Source of the DNA: Cylindrospermopsis curvispora GIHE-G1
GTDB taxonomy: Bacteria; Cyanobacteriota; Cyanobacteriia; Cyanobacteriales; Nostocaceae
NCBI RefSeq assembly: GCF_014489415.1
Contig: NZ_CP060822.1
Location: 372,001 to 436,000, forward strand
Length of the DNA stretch: 64,000 nt
Direction: 5' to 3'
Part shown: positions 53,185 to 62,160 of the stretch, piece by piece
Numbering within the stretch: position 1 is the first letter of the stretch
How the letters are laid out: the number at the start of each line of letters is the position of its first letter
Program-made: the position numbers and the translations under genes
The notes under the pieces: model-generated
What the model saw: the letters and a program-made list of their open reading frames with translations, nothing else
What the model was told of the DNA's origin: nothing
The model's database searches: none

Positions 53185-53910
53185 CTACTCAGCAAGAACT
53201 ATTAGTGTTTCCCCGCCCAGCAGTCGTGTCCCCCAGTCTTTGTTGACAGCATAAACCACATACCTGGGAAGTCGGAATAGGTTTGTTTTTAGACTGCGAT
53301 TTGGCATATTTAAAGCTGCACCAGTATAACGCCACTCAATAATTTTAAACCCACATTCTCTTAAAGTTGCTAGAGCCAAATCTTTAGTGTAAAAGTGAAG
53401 GTGCCCAGTGCGATCGCGAGCTTCCAGCAGAGGTTTTCCTCTCAATACGCTACTGGCACTTAAGTCCAAAGGAATATGAAAAACAAATCTATCAGCATGG
53501 CGATGGGATTCCTCAAGAAATGTGAATGGATCCCGTACATGCTCAAAAACATCCAACATTAATAGGACATCATATTTATCCGTGTTATTCTCATGAAAGT
53601 CAGCCAGTACAAACGAGATTGTTTCCCCCCCCCCGATATGTTTAGTATTATTTATTGCATCTGATTCCCAAAACTCAGCAGCTTGTGGGGAGATATCATA
53701 ACCAACAAGGTGAGTATTGGGATAAAGTTGGTGTAGATGGCGGAGAATATCTCCCGAACCACAGCCAACTTCACAGATGGATAGGGGATTTATCTGATGG
53801 TCTTTCAAGATCGAACTGACTTGGGAGGCTTTCCAAATCGCGTCTTCACTATGCCATGACGGATTTCCATTTAGGTATGATTTATCAATGTAACGGTTCT
53901 CTATTTTCAT
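53185..53910 (-). CDS. Class I SAM methyltransferase with an in-frame G10 tract
   Basis: This is a SAM-dependent methyltransferase. The start MKIENRYIDKSYLNG is preferred because it matches the family's N-terminal pattern; 26 more codons are open to 53988. SAM motif I is SICEVGCGSGDILRHL and motif II is LLMLDVFEHVRDP. A run of ten G (complement of 53625-53634) encodes HIGGGETISF and is in frame at this length, so a one-base slip would truncate the protein after about 95 residues. The target is probably a sugar in the polysaccharide. Confidence 0.85.
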   Translation of the reverse strand: MKIENRYIDKSYLNGNPSWHSEDAIWKASQVSSILKDHQINPLSICEVGCGSGDILRHLHQLYPNTHLVGYDISPQAAEFWESDAINNTKHIGGGETISFVLADFHENNTDKYDVLLMLDVFEHVRDPFTFLEESHRHADRFVFHIPLDLSASSVLRGKPLLEARDRTGHLHFYTKDLALATLRECGFKIIEWRYTGAALNMPNRSLKTNLFRLPRYVVYAVNKDWGTRLLGGETLIVLAE

Positions 53911-53978
53911 TATCTTTAAGTGTGAGAGCAACTGTATTACTCGGTTCACCGAATTCAAACTTGATTTGCTGAGGAACT

Positions 53979-55148
53979 TCACTTGCAAAACGATGCCAAA
54001 AATTCAAATGTTTCTTCGGCACATCGCTTCCAGTCAAAAGCCTGAGATTTTAAGTATGCACGTTCAGCCAAATCCTCTCTGAGAGCTGGATCATGAATGA
54101 GTTTTTCTAAAGCGCTGGCAATTTCATCTACAGATTCTGGGTCAAAATAAACTCCCGCATCTTCTAAAACTTCCGGCATCGGTCCCCTATTAGAACAAGC
54201 AATGGGTAAACCTGATGCCATAGTTTCTAAAAGAATATTAGGCATATTTTCACAGGTAGATGCAAATACACCTAAGTCAGCCTTCCTATAGAATTCATGA
54301 AGATTCTGGTAAGAAATAGATCCACGATAACGGCACCAATCTCCACGGGGATCACATTTATCCAAAGTTTTACGCAGTCGAACTAGAGAAGGAGCATAAG
54401 CTGTTCCCACCAGATCTAGTTGCAGAGGTAAACCAGAATGACGTAAAAGAGACACAGCTTCTACTAAATTCCATTGATGTTTATATACGTCAACAATTGA
54501 AACGTAAAGGATACGATAGGGGTTCTCCGGACTATATTCCAGGATGGAAATCTGGGGCTTTACGGAGTGTCGAAAACGGAGGTTCAAACCGTGAGGAATA
54601 ATGGTTGTCTTTCCTTTCAGAAAACCTGTAGTTTGAGTGACACGTTCTTTGGCATATTTAGTCAAAAAAATTACACCATCGGCATTCCTAAAACTCTGGC
54701 TTTGAAATTGACGTAATAAAAAAATTCTTAGTCTGTTTAATGACCAGCCATAGCGCTCCATTTCTGGAAGATCGAAGGGTAAAAGATTTTGACTCATGGT
54801 AACCACAGGGTGGAAGTTACCAAAATAACTCCCGCCAGGCACGAAAAGTAAATCGCATCCCAAATGTCGAGCGGATTTGGATAATTGCAGGCTTTGCCAA
54901 GAAACACGACTGAAAATGCCTTGATTCAGCTGTGGGGGATTGATTTTTTTCAACCAGGGCTTTTCGCTTAAACCGGGTAGAGTTTTAGATCCACCCCATA
55001 CAATTACACTGGAAATGCCATGCTTTATGGGTTCAGCAGCATCTAGTAGTTCAGTTAAATGAGTTACACCACCGCCATTTCTAATATTAGTTGCATCAAT
55101 TCCAATTACAATTTGGTTTCGGTCAGCTCTGTTGTTAGATATGAACAT
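53979..55148 (-). CDS. Glycosyltransferase family 4 protein
   Basis: This is a GT-B glycosyltransferase of family 4. I start at MFISNNRADRNQIVIGIDAT because the codons upstream come from a truncated asnB remnant and are unrelated. The donor-binding region is clear: FYRKADLGVFASTCENMPNI then LLETMASGLPIACSNRGPMP. The acceptor domain has GGGVTHLTELL and FVPGGSYFGNF. It likely adds one sugar of the repeat unit. Confidence 0.88.
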   Translation of the reverse strand: MFISNNRADRNQIVIGIDATNIRNGGGVTHLTELLDAAEPIKHGISSVIVWGGSKTLPGLSEKPWLKKINPPQLNQGIFSRVSWQSLQLSKSARHLGCDLLFVPGGSYFGNFHPVVTMSQNLLPFDLPEMERYGWSLNRLRIFLLRQFQSQSFRNADGVIFLTKYAKERVTQTTGFLKGKTTIIPHGLNLRFRHSVKPQISILEYSPENPYRILYVSIVDVYKHQWNLVEAVSLLRHSGLPLQLDLVGTAYAPSLVRLRKTLDKCDPRGDWCRYRGSISYQNLHEFYRKADLGVFASTCENMPNILLETMASGLPIACSNRGPMPEVLEDAGVYFDPESVDEIASALEKLIHDPALREDLAERAYLKSQAFDWKRCAEETFEFLASFCK

Positions 55149-55239
55149 ACAGTTTTTTTGATAACTCGATAGCCAATTGGGTATATGTTTCAGATTTCGT
55201 TGCATCCATAGCATAAGACAGGCCCTGTTGGGGGAGGTG

Positions 55240-55416
55240 CATGGGTTGATGGCCCAGGGGGGAGAGATCAAGAATTGATAACCGCCGATGGGCCAGACCT
55301 ACGTGCCCATGAGACCTACGTGCCCATTATCCGACCACCACTCCCCTGCATCATCGGGGCCTCTGTGGGTGATCGGTTTGGGGGGTGGTTGAGGCGAGTC
55401 CGACTATTCCGCACAT
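55240..55416 (-). pseudogene. asnB paralog remnant with 17-base duplication
   Basis: MCGIVGLASTTPQTD is the start of an asparagine synthase. After a deletion and frame change, HRGPDDAGEWWSDNGHVGL and then LAHRRLSILDLSPLGHQPM follow. A 17-base tandem duplication (AGACCTACGTGCCCAT at 55295 and again at 55312) interrupts the frame once more. The ATG overlaps the end of the upstream glycosyltransferase gene, which suggests an old operon junction. It is distinct in sequence from the intact asnB at 51244. Confidence 0.8.
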
Positions 55417-56534
55417 TGCATCAATTCCTCTGTACTATTTATTACTTCGAGCAGGGGTTGTATTGATCGCTCTACAGTCCAGGTTTCGGATTGGATTCGG
55501 GCTGACTTAGCGATCAACATAATGTCAGAACCAATGGCACGTAATTCTCTGATTTGTGTGGAGAGTTGTTGCCAATCACCAGCCCTATGGATGAAGCCAC
55601 TGATTTTGTTCTCAATTCGATCAATAGCTGAGCCACAGACATCTGATGCCATCACAATACAACCTGCAGCCATCCCCTCCAATACCGCATTTGGATAGGG
55701 GTCATGAACAGGACTCGAGTGTATTAGTATATGACTTCTTGACATTCGATGAATGAGTTCAGAAGGCTCCACCCAACCTAAAAAACGGATATAATCTTCG
55801 ATACCGAGACCCCGAGCAAGATCTTGAAGTTCTTTTAGATCCGGTCCTGTCCCTGCGATCTCATATTCCCAATTTTGATTCGAACCTAACGCGGCAGCAA
55901 CTGCACGAATACTTATGTCATGGCCCTTTACAGAATTCTTTAATCTTCCCGAACTGATAAAACGCAAAGGATAAGGGTATTCATATTTTATCTCTAGAAC
56001 TTGCCATGTAGGGTATTTTTCTAGATCTAAAACAAAAGGTAGATTTCTCGTTCTTTTCGGTGCTGATCCCATACGAATTAAAGCATTGATTCCAGGACTA
56101 CCCGTTCCAAAGATGGCCTTCGCACCGAGCATAATCCATTTTAGCCACCTATCTCTTGCCCATTCTCGTAGATGTGGTGAGTTTTTTTTGCGTGGTCTTG
56201 GTACATCTGTCCAGATTGAGTATGTCCGACCCAAAAGTCTAAGCAGCGAGAGTAGAATAAGAGTTGTTGGATGATCCCACCCTGCGATAACAAAAAGGGA
56301 GATGCCTGGGTCAAATATCAAACTTAGGGACCTCCAATCGACACCCAAAAAGGTGTTATAAAAGCGGTTTTTATAGCCTAATCCAAGCGGTGATTTCCAC
56401 GGATGAGATGACAAAACCTGCGAGCGATAATTAACCGAAAGATCAATTTTTGGGATAAGAGCAAGTGATTTGAAGAGGACATCATTGTAAGGAGTTGGCT
56501 GGCAATTAAACCACTCAATCCTGATTTTTGCCAT
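55404..56534 (-). CDS. Glycosyltransferase family 4 protein
   Basis: This is a 376-residue GT4 enzyme. It opens with IRIEWFNCQPTPYNDVLFKS and contains RFISSGRLKNSVKGHDISIR, AGTGPDLKELQDLARGLG and HILIHSSPVHDPYPNAVLEG then MAAGCIVMASDVCGSAI, the donor-binding motif. Its last codons overlap the ATG of the asnB remnant. The specific sugar transferred cannot be deduced. Confidence 0.88.
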   Translation of the reverse strand: MAKIRIEWFNCQPTPYNDVLFKSLALIPKIDLSVNYRSQVLSSHPWKSPLGLGYKNRFYNTFLGVDWRSLSLIFDPGISLFVIAGWDHPTTLILLSLLRLLGRTYSIWTDVPRPRKKNSPHLREWARDRWLKWIMLGAKAIFGTGSPGINALIRMGSAPKRTRNLPFVLDLEKYPTWQVLEIKYEYPYPLRFISSGRLKNSVKGHDISIRAVAAALGSNQNWEYEIAGTGPDLKELQDLARGLGIEDYIRFLGWVEPSELIHRMSRSHILIHSSPVHDPYPNAVLEGMAAGCIVMASDVCGSAIDRIENKISGFIHRAGDWQQLSTQIRELRAIGSDIMLIAKSARIQSETWTVERSIQPLLEVINSTEELMQCAE

Positions 56535-56589
56535 GATATTGTACCTTTAATTAAGTAGTCGCACGTTGAGGTTAAGACGAGATTTTATA

Positions 56590-57360
56590 TTATCTCGCAA
56601 AAGTACACACACATCCGTAGCGAGAGATAAGCCTTAGTAATGTTCGTGATTCGATTAGTTTAATCAAGTTATCAACATCAAAGTGCTTATTCTCGTAAGT
56701 AGTAGCATGCAGCTCAAAAATTGCTAACTTGCATGCTAACAAAGATTCAGTATCGTTAAAAATAATTTCGACTTCAGCGCCCTCAATATCACAAACCAAT
56801 GTGTAATCAGTGAGGTCTTCGGACTGTATTATATCTTTTAGTTGTATTGCGGGCACTAGTAATGCGGTGTCTCCTTCTCCAAGGGATGAAGAAAGGGGAC
56901 AGTGGCTTATCGAAAAACTAACTTCATCAAGCCCATTATAAGTGACCGCTCCATTTATGATCTTTGTTTTTTTCTCTGGAGCATTCACAGTCAAGTTTTT
57001 GGCTAAAAGGTTCAAAAGATTTGGGTTAGCTTCAACACAAATAAGCTTATTCTGTGGTGACAGCTTTTTAGCAAGGACACATGAAACACCTCCAATACTA
57101 CTACCAAGTTCGATAACGTCCATATTAACTGGTAAATACTTATTAATCATCCTGATTTCGGCACTTTCATAGAGCCCAAAGAACAGGTAAGATTTTAGCT
57201 TCCCCCCCCCTGGGGGAACTAAAATACGGCTGCCTTGATGTGGGATAAGGTTTTGGAAAATGATACCTATTGTCCAATTAACAAGCGGATGGCAAATGAA
57301 ATAGGATACAACCCGTTTTACGGGTAACCATCGTCCAACTGGCTCAATGGATGGATTCAT
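56590..57360 (-). CDS. FkbM-family methyltransferase with an in-frame G9 tract
   Basis: This is a 256-residue FkbM-type SAM methyltransferase, a family that O-methylates sugars and other small groups. Motifs are MDVIELGSSIGGVSCVLAKK, LICVEANPNLLNLLAKNL and LVCDIEGAEVEIIF. A run of nine G (complement of 57202-57210) encodes VPPGGGKLKSYLFFG and is in frame. A change of one base would truncate the protein after about 55 residues. It lies between glycosyltransferase genes on the same strand. Confidence 0.87.
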   Translation of the reverse strand: MNPSIEPVGRWLPVKRVVSYFICHPLVNWTIGIIFQNLIPHQGSRILVPPGGGKLKSYLFFGLYESAEIRMINKYLPVNMDVIELGSSIGGVSCVLAKKLSPQNKLICVEANPNLLNLLAKNLTVNAPEKKTKIINGAVTYNGLDEVSFSISHCPLSSSLGEGDTALLVPAIQLKDIIQSEDLTDYTLVCDIEGAEVEIIFNDTESLLACKLAIFELHATTYENKHFDVDNLIKLIESRTLLRLISRYGCVCTFAR

Positions 57361-57399
57361 AGTAGTTTACGTGCAACGATATAAAGTTGAGAATCGACT

Positions 57400-57878
57400 C
57401 TATAATATGTCCGATTGCGGAGACGGAAGAACCGCTCGACCAGACCTAATGGATAGAGTAACCAAGTAAAGCCATGGAATAGAAATGTACACAATACCAC
57501 CAGGTCTCAGCAAGGCATTGATTTGCTCAATCACCTTCCAAGGATGGGGAGTATGTTCAAGCATGGAACAATTTGCTAAATAATCATATTGTTGAGTTAA
57601 GTGCTGACTCATTTCTTCCGCATCAACCACTATATCTACAAGTTCCAAAGGTTTTAAGTCTATTTGGGTGATTTTATTGGGTCCAAAATTAAACTTGTGG
57701 GGGGGTGTTTTCACCCTCGCCCATTTAGATACTTGTTAAAGTGTCGCTCACTTAGAGCTATTCCAGGGTGAGGATGTGGCGGAACAATATTCTTCCACCA
57801 CCAAATACAGAATCTCAGGAGCTTTCCTTTGATACCTGGGATGTTATCCCTTTGCCGATAAAGATCTTTAATGTTCAT
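57400..57878 (-). pseudogene. SAM methyltransferase pseudogene with frameshift and deletion
   Basis: The gene starts at MNIKDLYRQRDNIPGIKGKL, overlapping the end of the CgeB-like gene, and reads to HFNKYLNGRG-stop. Another frame then continues KTPPHKFNFGPNKITQIDLK, LVDIVVDAEE and CSMLEHTPHPWKVIEQINAL then RPGGIVYISIP. After that the frame changes again to HGFTWLLYPLGLVERFFRLR and ends VARKLL. The middle of the C-terminal half is therefore deleted and the gene is shifted twice. A C7 tract at 57699-57705 lies downstream of the first shift and does not explain it. Confidence 0.8.
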
Positions 57879-58923
57879 TGGTTATAGCTTTTAGAAATTG
57901 TTTGGCTCTGCTGTTTACATCATGCCCATCTGCCCACACGCGGCGCAGCCCTGCAGCGGCGATATATTCCCGGATACTAGGATTCGCCAGTAACCAGCGT
58001 ACTTTTTCGATCAGTTCGTCATTGGAGGAAAAGAAGCAGGCCTCCTCATCTTCCCTGAACATGCACATTAGGTCGTCGGTGCGCTCTGCCAACATTAGCC
58101 GCCCACAGGCGGGAATTTCAAAACACCGTCTGGTGTAGGTATCCCTATTCAACTTTGAGAGAAACGCTAGACAGATCTTTGCACCACAAAGCGCTTTGGC
58201 GTAATTATCTCCGAGGGCTGGTTCTATAGGCTTAAGGCGATCATACAAATGACCAAGAGCATGACGTGGCCAATCACCCCCACTCCAGATCTTGACCTCA
58301 ATTCCAGCATCTATGAGTGATCGTATAGTTCGTTCTCGACCATCAGGCTCGTAGTGGCCTACGAAAACCAAGTCAGTCGAAAATCTCTCCTGATCCTGCA
58401 ATGTCAAGTCCACCGGGCGATCCTGTTGAGGAATAAAGTAGGGCATCAGCACTTCTGCATGGCGGACACCATGCTCTACCAGGGCTTCCCGACAATTAAT
58501 CTTACGGTAGAAGAAATTACAGTCGAACTCAGGAAGACAGCGCAGATACCAAAACCAAAGCCAGTGGTGATGCCAGGGTAACCGTCCATGAGCCTTTGGT
58601 CCAAGGGGGTCATCGTTGTTGTATGAGACAGTCTTGATGCCTAACCGACGGAGCTTTCGCAGTGTTGAGGGTAGCACATGGGTGGATCGCCAGAACAGAA
58701 TCCAGTCCGGCCGTTCCTGCTCTGACTGACGAATCAGATCTCTATTCAGACCTAACAATGCCCATCCGGGTAGTGGCAACCTTAACTGAAGGGATCCGAA
58801 CCAACCTGAAAAATAGGAACTTGTGGAAAACCGGCTGACTTCCACTCCGTTTCCCTCAAGACCTTTAGAAAAGGCATCCTCATACTGAACCCAACGCCAG
58901 GTACCAACTATCAAGAGTTTCAT
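57868..58923 (-). CDS. CgeB-family glycosyltransferase-like protein
   Basis: This is a 351-residue protein like the CgeB/DUF3880-type glycosyltransferases. It has VSYNNDDPLGPKAHGRLPWH, LVFVGHYEPDGRERTIRSLI, and a C-terminal YTRRCFEIPACGRLMLAERT then EDEEACFFSSNDELIEKVRW, as in GT1-type C-terminal domains. Base composition is more GC-rich than that of its neighbours. Its stop overlaps the next gene's ATG by 11 bases. Confidence 0.85.
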   Translation of the reverse strand: MKLLIVGTWRWVQYEDAFSKGLEGNGVEVSRFSTSSYFSGWFGSLQLRLPLPGWALLGLNRDLIRQSEQERPDWILFWRSTHVLPSTLRKLRRLGIKTVSYNNDDPLGPKAHGRLPWHHHWLWFWYLRCLPEFDCNFFYRKINCREALVEHGVRHAEVLMPYFIPQQDRPVDLTLQDQERFSTDLVFVGHYEPDGRERTIRSLIDAGIEVKIWSGGDWPRHALGHLYDRLKPIEPALGDNYAKALCGAKICLAFLSKLNRDTYTRRCFEIPACGRLMLAERTDDLMCMFREDEEACFFSSNDELIEKVRWLLANPSIREYIAAAGLRRVWADGHDVNSRAKQFLKAITNEH

Positions 58924-58931
58924 AATAAGTT

Positions 58932-59043
58932 TTAAAGTTTTACAGCTACATCATTACGTGCTAGGAACTGCTCAATAAGCAGATTTTTTCGGGTTGTGGC
59001 AAGATCCCGTATCAAGTTGACGGTGTCTACACTGCGAGCATTC
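58932..59043 (-). pseudogene. 3' remnant of an unidentified gene with 26-base tandem repeat
   Basis: The frame VDTVNLIRDLATTRKNLLIE then QFLARNDVAVKL-stop looks like a natural protein C-terminus but has no start. Directly upstream a 26-base unit (TGACGGTGTCTACACTGCGA and six more bases) is repeated twice in tandem at 59018-59043 and 59044-59069. I do not recognise the parent gene. Confidence 0.4.
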
Positions 59044-59116
59044 TGACGGTGTCTACACTGCGAGCATTCTAAAATCTCAAAAAATGGTCACTAGCAAAGT
59101 AAGCAAAATCACAAGT

Positions 59117-59998
59117 TTAAAATCTCTCCCAACCATGGCAAAAACTATCACTGTTAATAAAATTATCAGCCGCAAAAATCAGCTGTTTGTCATGCAGCTT
59201 CTGGCTTAACCAAGCCCCCCACCAATAATAAGAACTATTGGTAAACACATGGTGGCGACACTGAGAAAGGAGCCACATCCTCTCCAAAGTTCCCTCATAA
59301 CCATCATCATGGGTAACAAAAACACTATTCTCGGGAAGATTTAACTTTTCCAGGATTGGGGAGCGATGGGTGCAGAAGATGAAAAAACGAGCATTTGGGC
59401 GTTGAGATAGTAGTTGCAATATAGCATTGTTGATTTCCTTGGGTGTTTTTAAAACTCCACCCTTAGCATGCACGCTAGGATTAGTACTTTCTTCGTACAA
59501 TCTAACCCCTAAAGCAACGGATTCATCTTCACGTAACTGTTGCCCCAAACTCAAAAATCTAGGATCAGTTGGCGAGGGAGGTGTAAGTTCTCTCAGTAAA
59601 GTGTCTGTGTGGTTTTTGAAGTACAGAGGACTTTGCCAGTAACCCAATAGCCAAAAGGAAGAATTGAGGTTTAACCCATTGAGCTGCTTAAGATAAGCCT
59701 TCTCTGTCTCTAAGATGAATTGACCATACCAGTGTATTTCAATAAACGAGTTTTTTCTGTCTAAACGTTTTTCCAAACGATGTAACCAGATTGGTAACGT
59801 TTCCCAAGTTTGGATGGTCCGACCACTAATGGGTAAAGCATGGAGTTCATAGTGACGGCGATACTGAAAATCTCGAACAAATCCACTCCAGTTATCTAAG
59901 ACTAAATGTGCTTTGTGACTCAAAGCAAGCGATCGCGCTGTGGCATATTGGAACATTTGATTTCCCAGTCCACCACAAAGGTATGTGTATATTTTCAT
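59117..59998 (-). CDS. Alpha-1,2-fucosyltransferase (GT11 family)
   Basis: This is a 293-residue GT11 glycosyltransferase that uses GDP-fucose or a similar donor. The start motif GGLGNQMFQYATARSLAL, the arginine region ESVALGVRLYEES (in place of the usual HxRRGDY) and the end motif HHVFTNSSYYWWGAWLSQKL are visible. The second GT11 gene at 63329-64000 is a close relative. It lies 18 bases after the epimerase gene, suggesting cotranscription. Confidence 0.9.
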   Translation of the reverse strand: MKIYTYLCGGLGNQMFQYATARSLALSHKAHLVLDNWSGFVRDFQYRRHYELHALPISGRTIQTWETLPIWLHRLEKRLDRKNSFIEIHWYGQFILETEKAYLKQLNGLNLNSSFWLLGYWQSPLYFKNHTDTLLRELTPPSPTDPRFLSLGQQLREDESVALGVRLYEESTNPSVHAKGGVLKTPKEINNAILQLLSQRPNARFFIFCTHRSPILEKLNLPENSVFVTHDDGYEGTLERMWLLSQCRHHVFTNSSYYWWGAWLSQKLHDKQLIFAADNFINSDSFCHGWERF

Positions 59999-60016
59999 GA
60001 TATTTTGTTGAAAAGG

Positions 60017-61087
60017 CTAAGTTCCAACAGCTACATGCCGATTTACCCAGCTATGGTAGATTTCCTGAAAAATCTCTGGCAAGCCTTTAGTGATTTGCCA
60101 ATTGGGATAGTGAGATTGCATTTTGCTGAGGTCGCTGTAGTAGACAATGTGATCTCCCTCCCGAGCCTTTTCTGAATACTGGTAATCCATGGGCTTACCA
60201 CTGATCGACTCAATTAAAGCAAAAGATTCTATCATGGAAATACTATTACCCTTACCACCTCCTAGATTATATACTTCCGCAATTCTGGGGGATTGGATAA
60301 ACTCCCCTATAAAATTAGCCACATCCCAAGCGTGGATATTATCTCGCACCTGCTTGGCTTTATAACCATAAACGGTGTATTGTTTACTTTCTACATTACA
60401 TCTAATCAAGTAACTAAGAAACCCATGTAGTTCCACACCACTATGGCTTGGACCAGTCAAGCAACCTCCTCGTAGGCAACAAGTTGGTATGTTAAAGTAT
60501 CGTCCATATTCCTGAACAAGAATGTCAGCAGCTACCTTAGAAGCTCCAAATAAAGAGTGCTTAGACTGATCTATAGTAAAGTTTTCTGGAATTCCGTTGT
60601 TCCAAGGTCCAAGGGCAAATTCCCAACGAGTTTCCAGTTCTACTAGAGGTAATTGGTTAGGAGCATCACCATAGACTTTATTTGTGGACATGTGAACAAA
60701 AGAAGATTCAGGACAATGCTGTCGAGTTGCCTCTAACAGATTTAGAGTGCCTACTGCATTAGTATCGAAGTCATCAAAGGGAATAGATGCTGCGCGATCG
60801 TGGGAAGGCTGGGCAGCAGTGTGAACAATTGCATGTGGCCGAATAGCATCTATTAAATTAAGGATCCCAGAGCGATCTCTTATATCTATCTCATGATGGG
60901 TAAAAGTGGGAAATTTTTCTTTTAACCGCTGTTGGTTCCAACGGGTGGAACCATGAGGTCCAAAAAACACTTCTCGTTGATTGTTGTCAATGCCATGGAC
61001 TTGATAGCCCTGAGCAGCAAAGAAGCTGACAACTTCGCTGCCAATTAATCCACTGGAACCCGTAACTAAAATGGTTTTCTGCGTCAT
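60017..61087 (-). CDS. NAD-dependent epimerase, CDP-paratose 2-epimerase-like
   Basis: This is a 356-residue short-chain epimerase. The NAD motif is [31 protein letters not shown] and [20 protein letters not shown] then [20 protein letters not shown] closely fit RfbE-type CDP-paratose 2-epimerases, as does [12 protein letters not shown]. The RfbE reaction makes CDP-tyvelose. Without the other CDP-sugar genes here, that substrate is only inferred. Confidence 0.85.
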   Translation of the reverse strand: MTQKTILVTGSSGLIGSEVVSFFAAQGYQVHGIDNNQREVFFGPHGSTRWNQQRLKEKFPTFTHHEIDIRDRSGILNLIDAIRPHAIVHTAAQPSHDRAASIPFDDFDTNAVGTLNLLEATRQHCPESSFVHMSTNKVYGDAPNQLPLVELETRWEFALGPWNNGIPENFTIDQSKHSLFGASKVAADILVQEYGRYFNIPTCCLRGGCLTGPSHSGVELHGFLSYLIRCNVESKQYTVYGYKAKQVRDNIHAWDVANFIGEFIQSPRIAEVYNLGGGKGNSISMIESFALIESISGKPMDYQYSEKAREGDHIVYYSDLSKMQSHYPNWQITKGLPEIFQEIYHSWVNRHVAVGT

Positions 61088-61116
61088 AGTTCACGATGAT
61101 GGACAAAGCTAATTAA

Positions 61117-61915
61117 CTAGTAAATCAGTTTGGTAAATACAAAAATCGCTAGGTTATATGTTTGTATAGCAAGTTTAAGAAGTGAATCTTCACTGATTTG
61201 TATATTTTGGACAACACCATACTGGCTAATGACTGTCAATTGCTCAAGTTGTAACCCTTCTGAACTTGTTACGCGTATGATAGTCCTGGGATCAAACACC
61301 CAATTAGCATTGAATTCCACACGTTCTCGCCCAATGGGAGTGGAAAGATAAAATTTACCACCAGGTTTTAACAATTTGGACATGGTTTTAATTCCGGATG
61401 CGTAACCAAATGGGTTAATTTCATCACCGTAGCGCCCTAAGCCAAAGTGTTCTATGGCGTGTAAGCAGGAAAGAGAATCACAGTATCCCCCCCCCATTTG
61501 TATAACTAGTTACAGATTTCATACTTTGGAAATCTGCCTGACGGAAGACTATTCCCGGAACTTGCGTTGTAATATTACGAATATCGAAAACCTCAACTTC
61601 ACGAAAGCTGGCCACGTGAGCAACAAAACCATCCACTCTGGAACCCACATCAACATGTAGTTGAGGTCGGGCTTCATATACCCAACGGGACACTAGCAGG
61701 TCTTGCCAAAAATACTCGCTTTTGGTGGTGCCACCTTCTTCAAAACGATCGTGTAGGCATGGCATGATAGTAATCTTACCAGTATAGGTTTTTCTAAACT
61801 TCCACCAATCAGAAATAAAAGTAGGAAGTCCACAGACCGATCGCCACAGGCGTAGCGGGTCTATGCCAAATTGGGAGGAAGTGAGCCAGTGAAGTTTGAT
61901 AAGAATTTGTTTCAC
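61117..61915 (-). pseudogene. DUF268 protein split at a G9 tract (possibly phase-variable)
   Basis: DUF268 proteins are methyltransferase-like and occur in LPS and glycan clusters. The N-terminal frame starts with GTG (KQILIKLHWLTSSQFG) and includes LHVDVGSRVDGFVAHVASFR. It ends at SYTNGGGIL-stop, directly after nine G (complement of 61487-61495). With eight (or eleven) G it would read on as GYCDSLSCLHAIEHFGLGRY and then LLKPGGKFYLSTPIGRERV to 61117. The rest of the gene is intact, so this is the second gene in the cluster whose only lesion is a G tract. Confidence 0.85.
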
Positions 61916-61944
61916 GTTGTGTCATTTATGTAGCTATATACTTA

Positions 61945-61995
61945 AGACCCACCGCTCTCAGACAAAGGGATAGGCAAAAACAGAGCGGTGGGTCT
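61945..61995. terminator. 14-base perfect inverted repeat upstream of the DUF268 gene
   Basis: AGACCCACCGCTCT (61945-61958) pairs perfectly with AGAGCGGTGGGTCT (61982-61995) around a 23-base loop. It lies between the DUF268 gene and its truncated duplicate. The stem is strong enough to act as a terminator for the upstream operon, although a long T run is absent. Confidence 0.45.
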
Positions 61996-62023
61996 GGGAC
62001 AATTATTACAGGCGAATTATCGA

Positions 62024-62134
62024 TTAATCGGAAATGAAAGCAGGAAACCCTAGGAGCGATCGCCACAGGCGTAGCGGGTCTATGCCAAATTGGGAGGAAA
62101 TGAGCCAGTGAAGTTTAATAAGAATTTGTTTCAC
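62024..62134 (-). pseudogene. Truncated duplicate of the DUF268 gene 5' end
   Basis: A GTG-started frame of 36 codons (KQILIKLHWLISSQFGIDPL) repeats the first 28 codons of the DUF268 gene with one change, then diverges (LGFPAFISD) and stops. About 105 bases, including the upstream CATTTATGTAG sequence, are duplicated between 61840-61943 and 62055-62163. Confidence 0.75.
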
Positions 62135-62160
62135 GTTGTGTCATTTATGTAGTTATATAC

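Noticed and set aside
55257-55385. G6 runs in the asnB remnant as slippage tracts
   Set aside because: They are short and the gene is already broken by a deletion and a duplication.
57699-57705. A seven-base C tract in the methyltransferase pseudogene as a fifth phase-variable tract
   Set aside because: The first stop codon lies before the tract in the upstream frame, so tract slippage cannot restore the gene.
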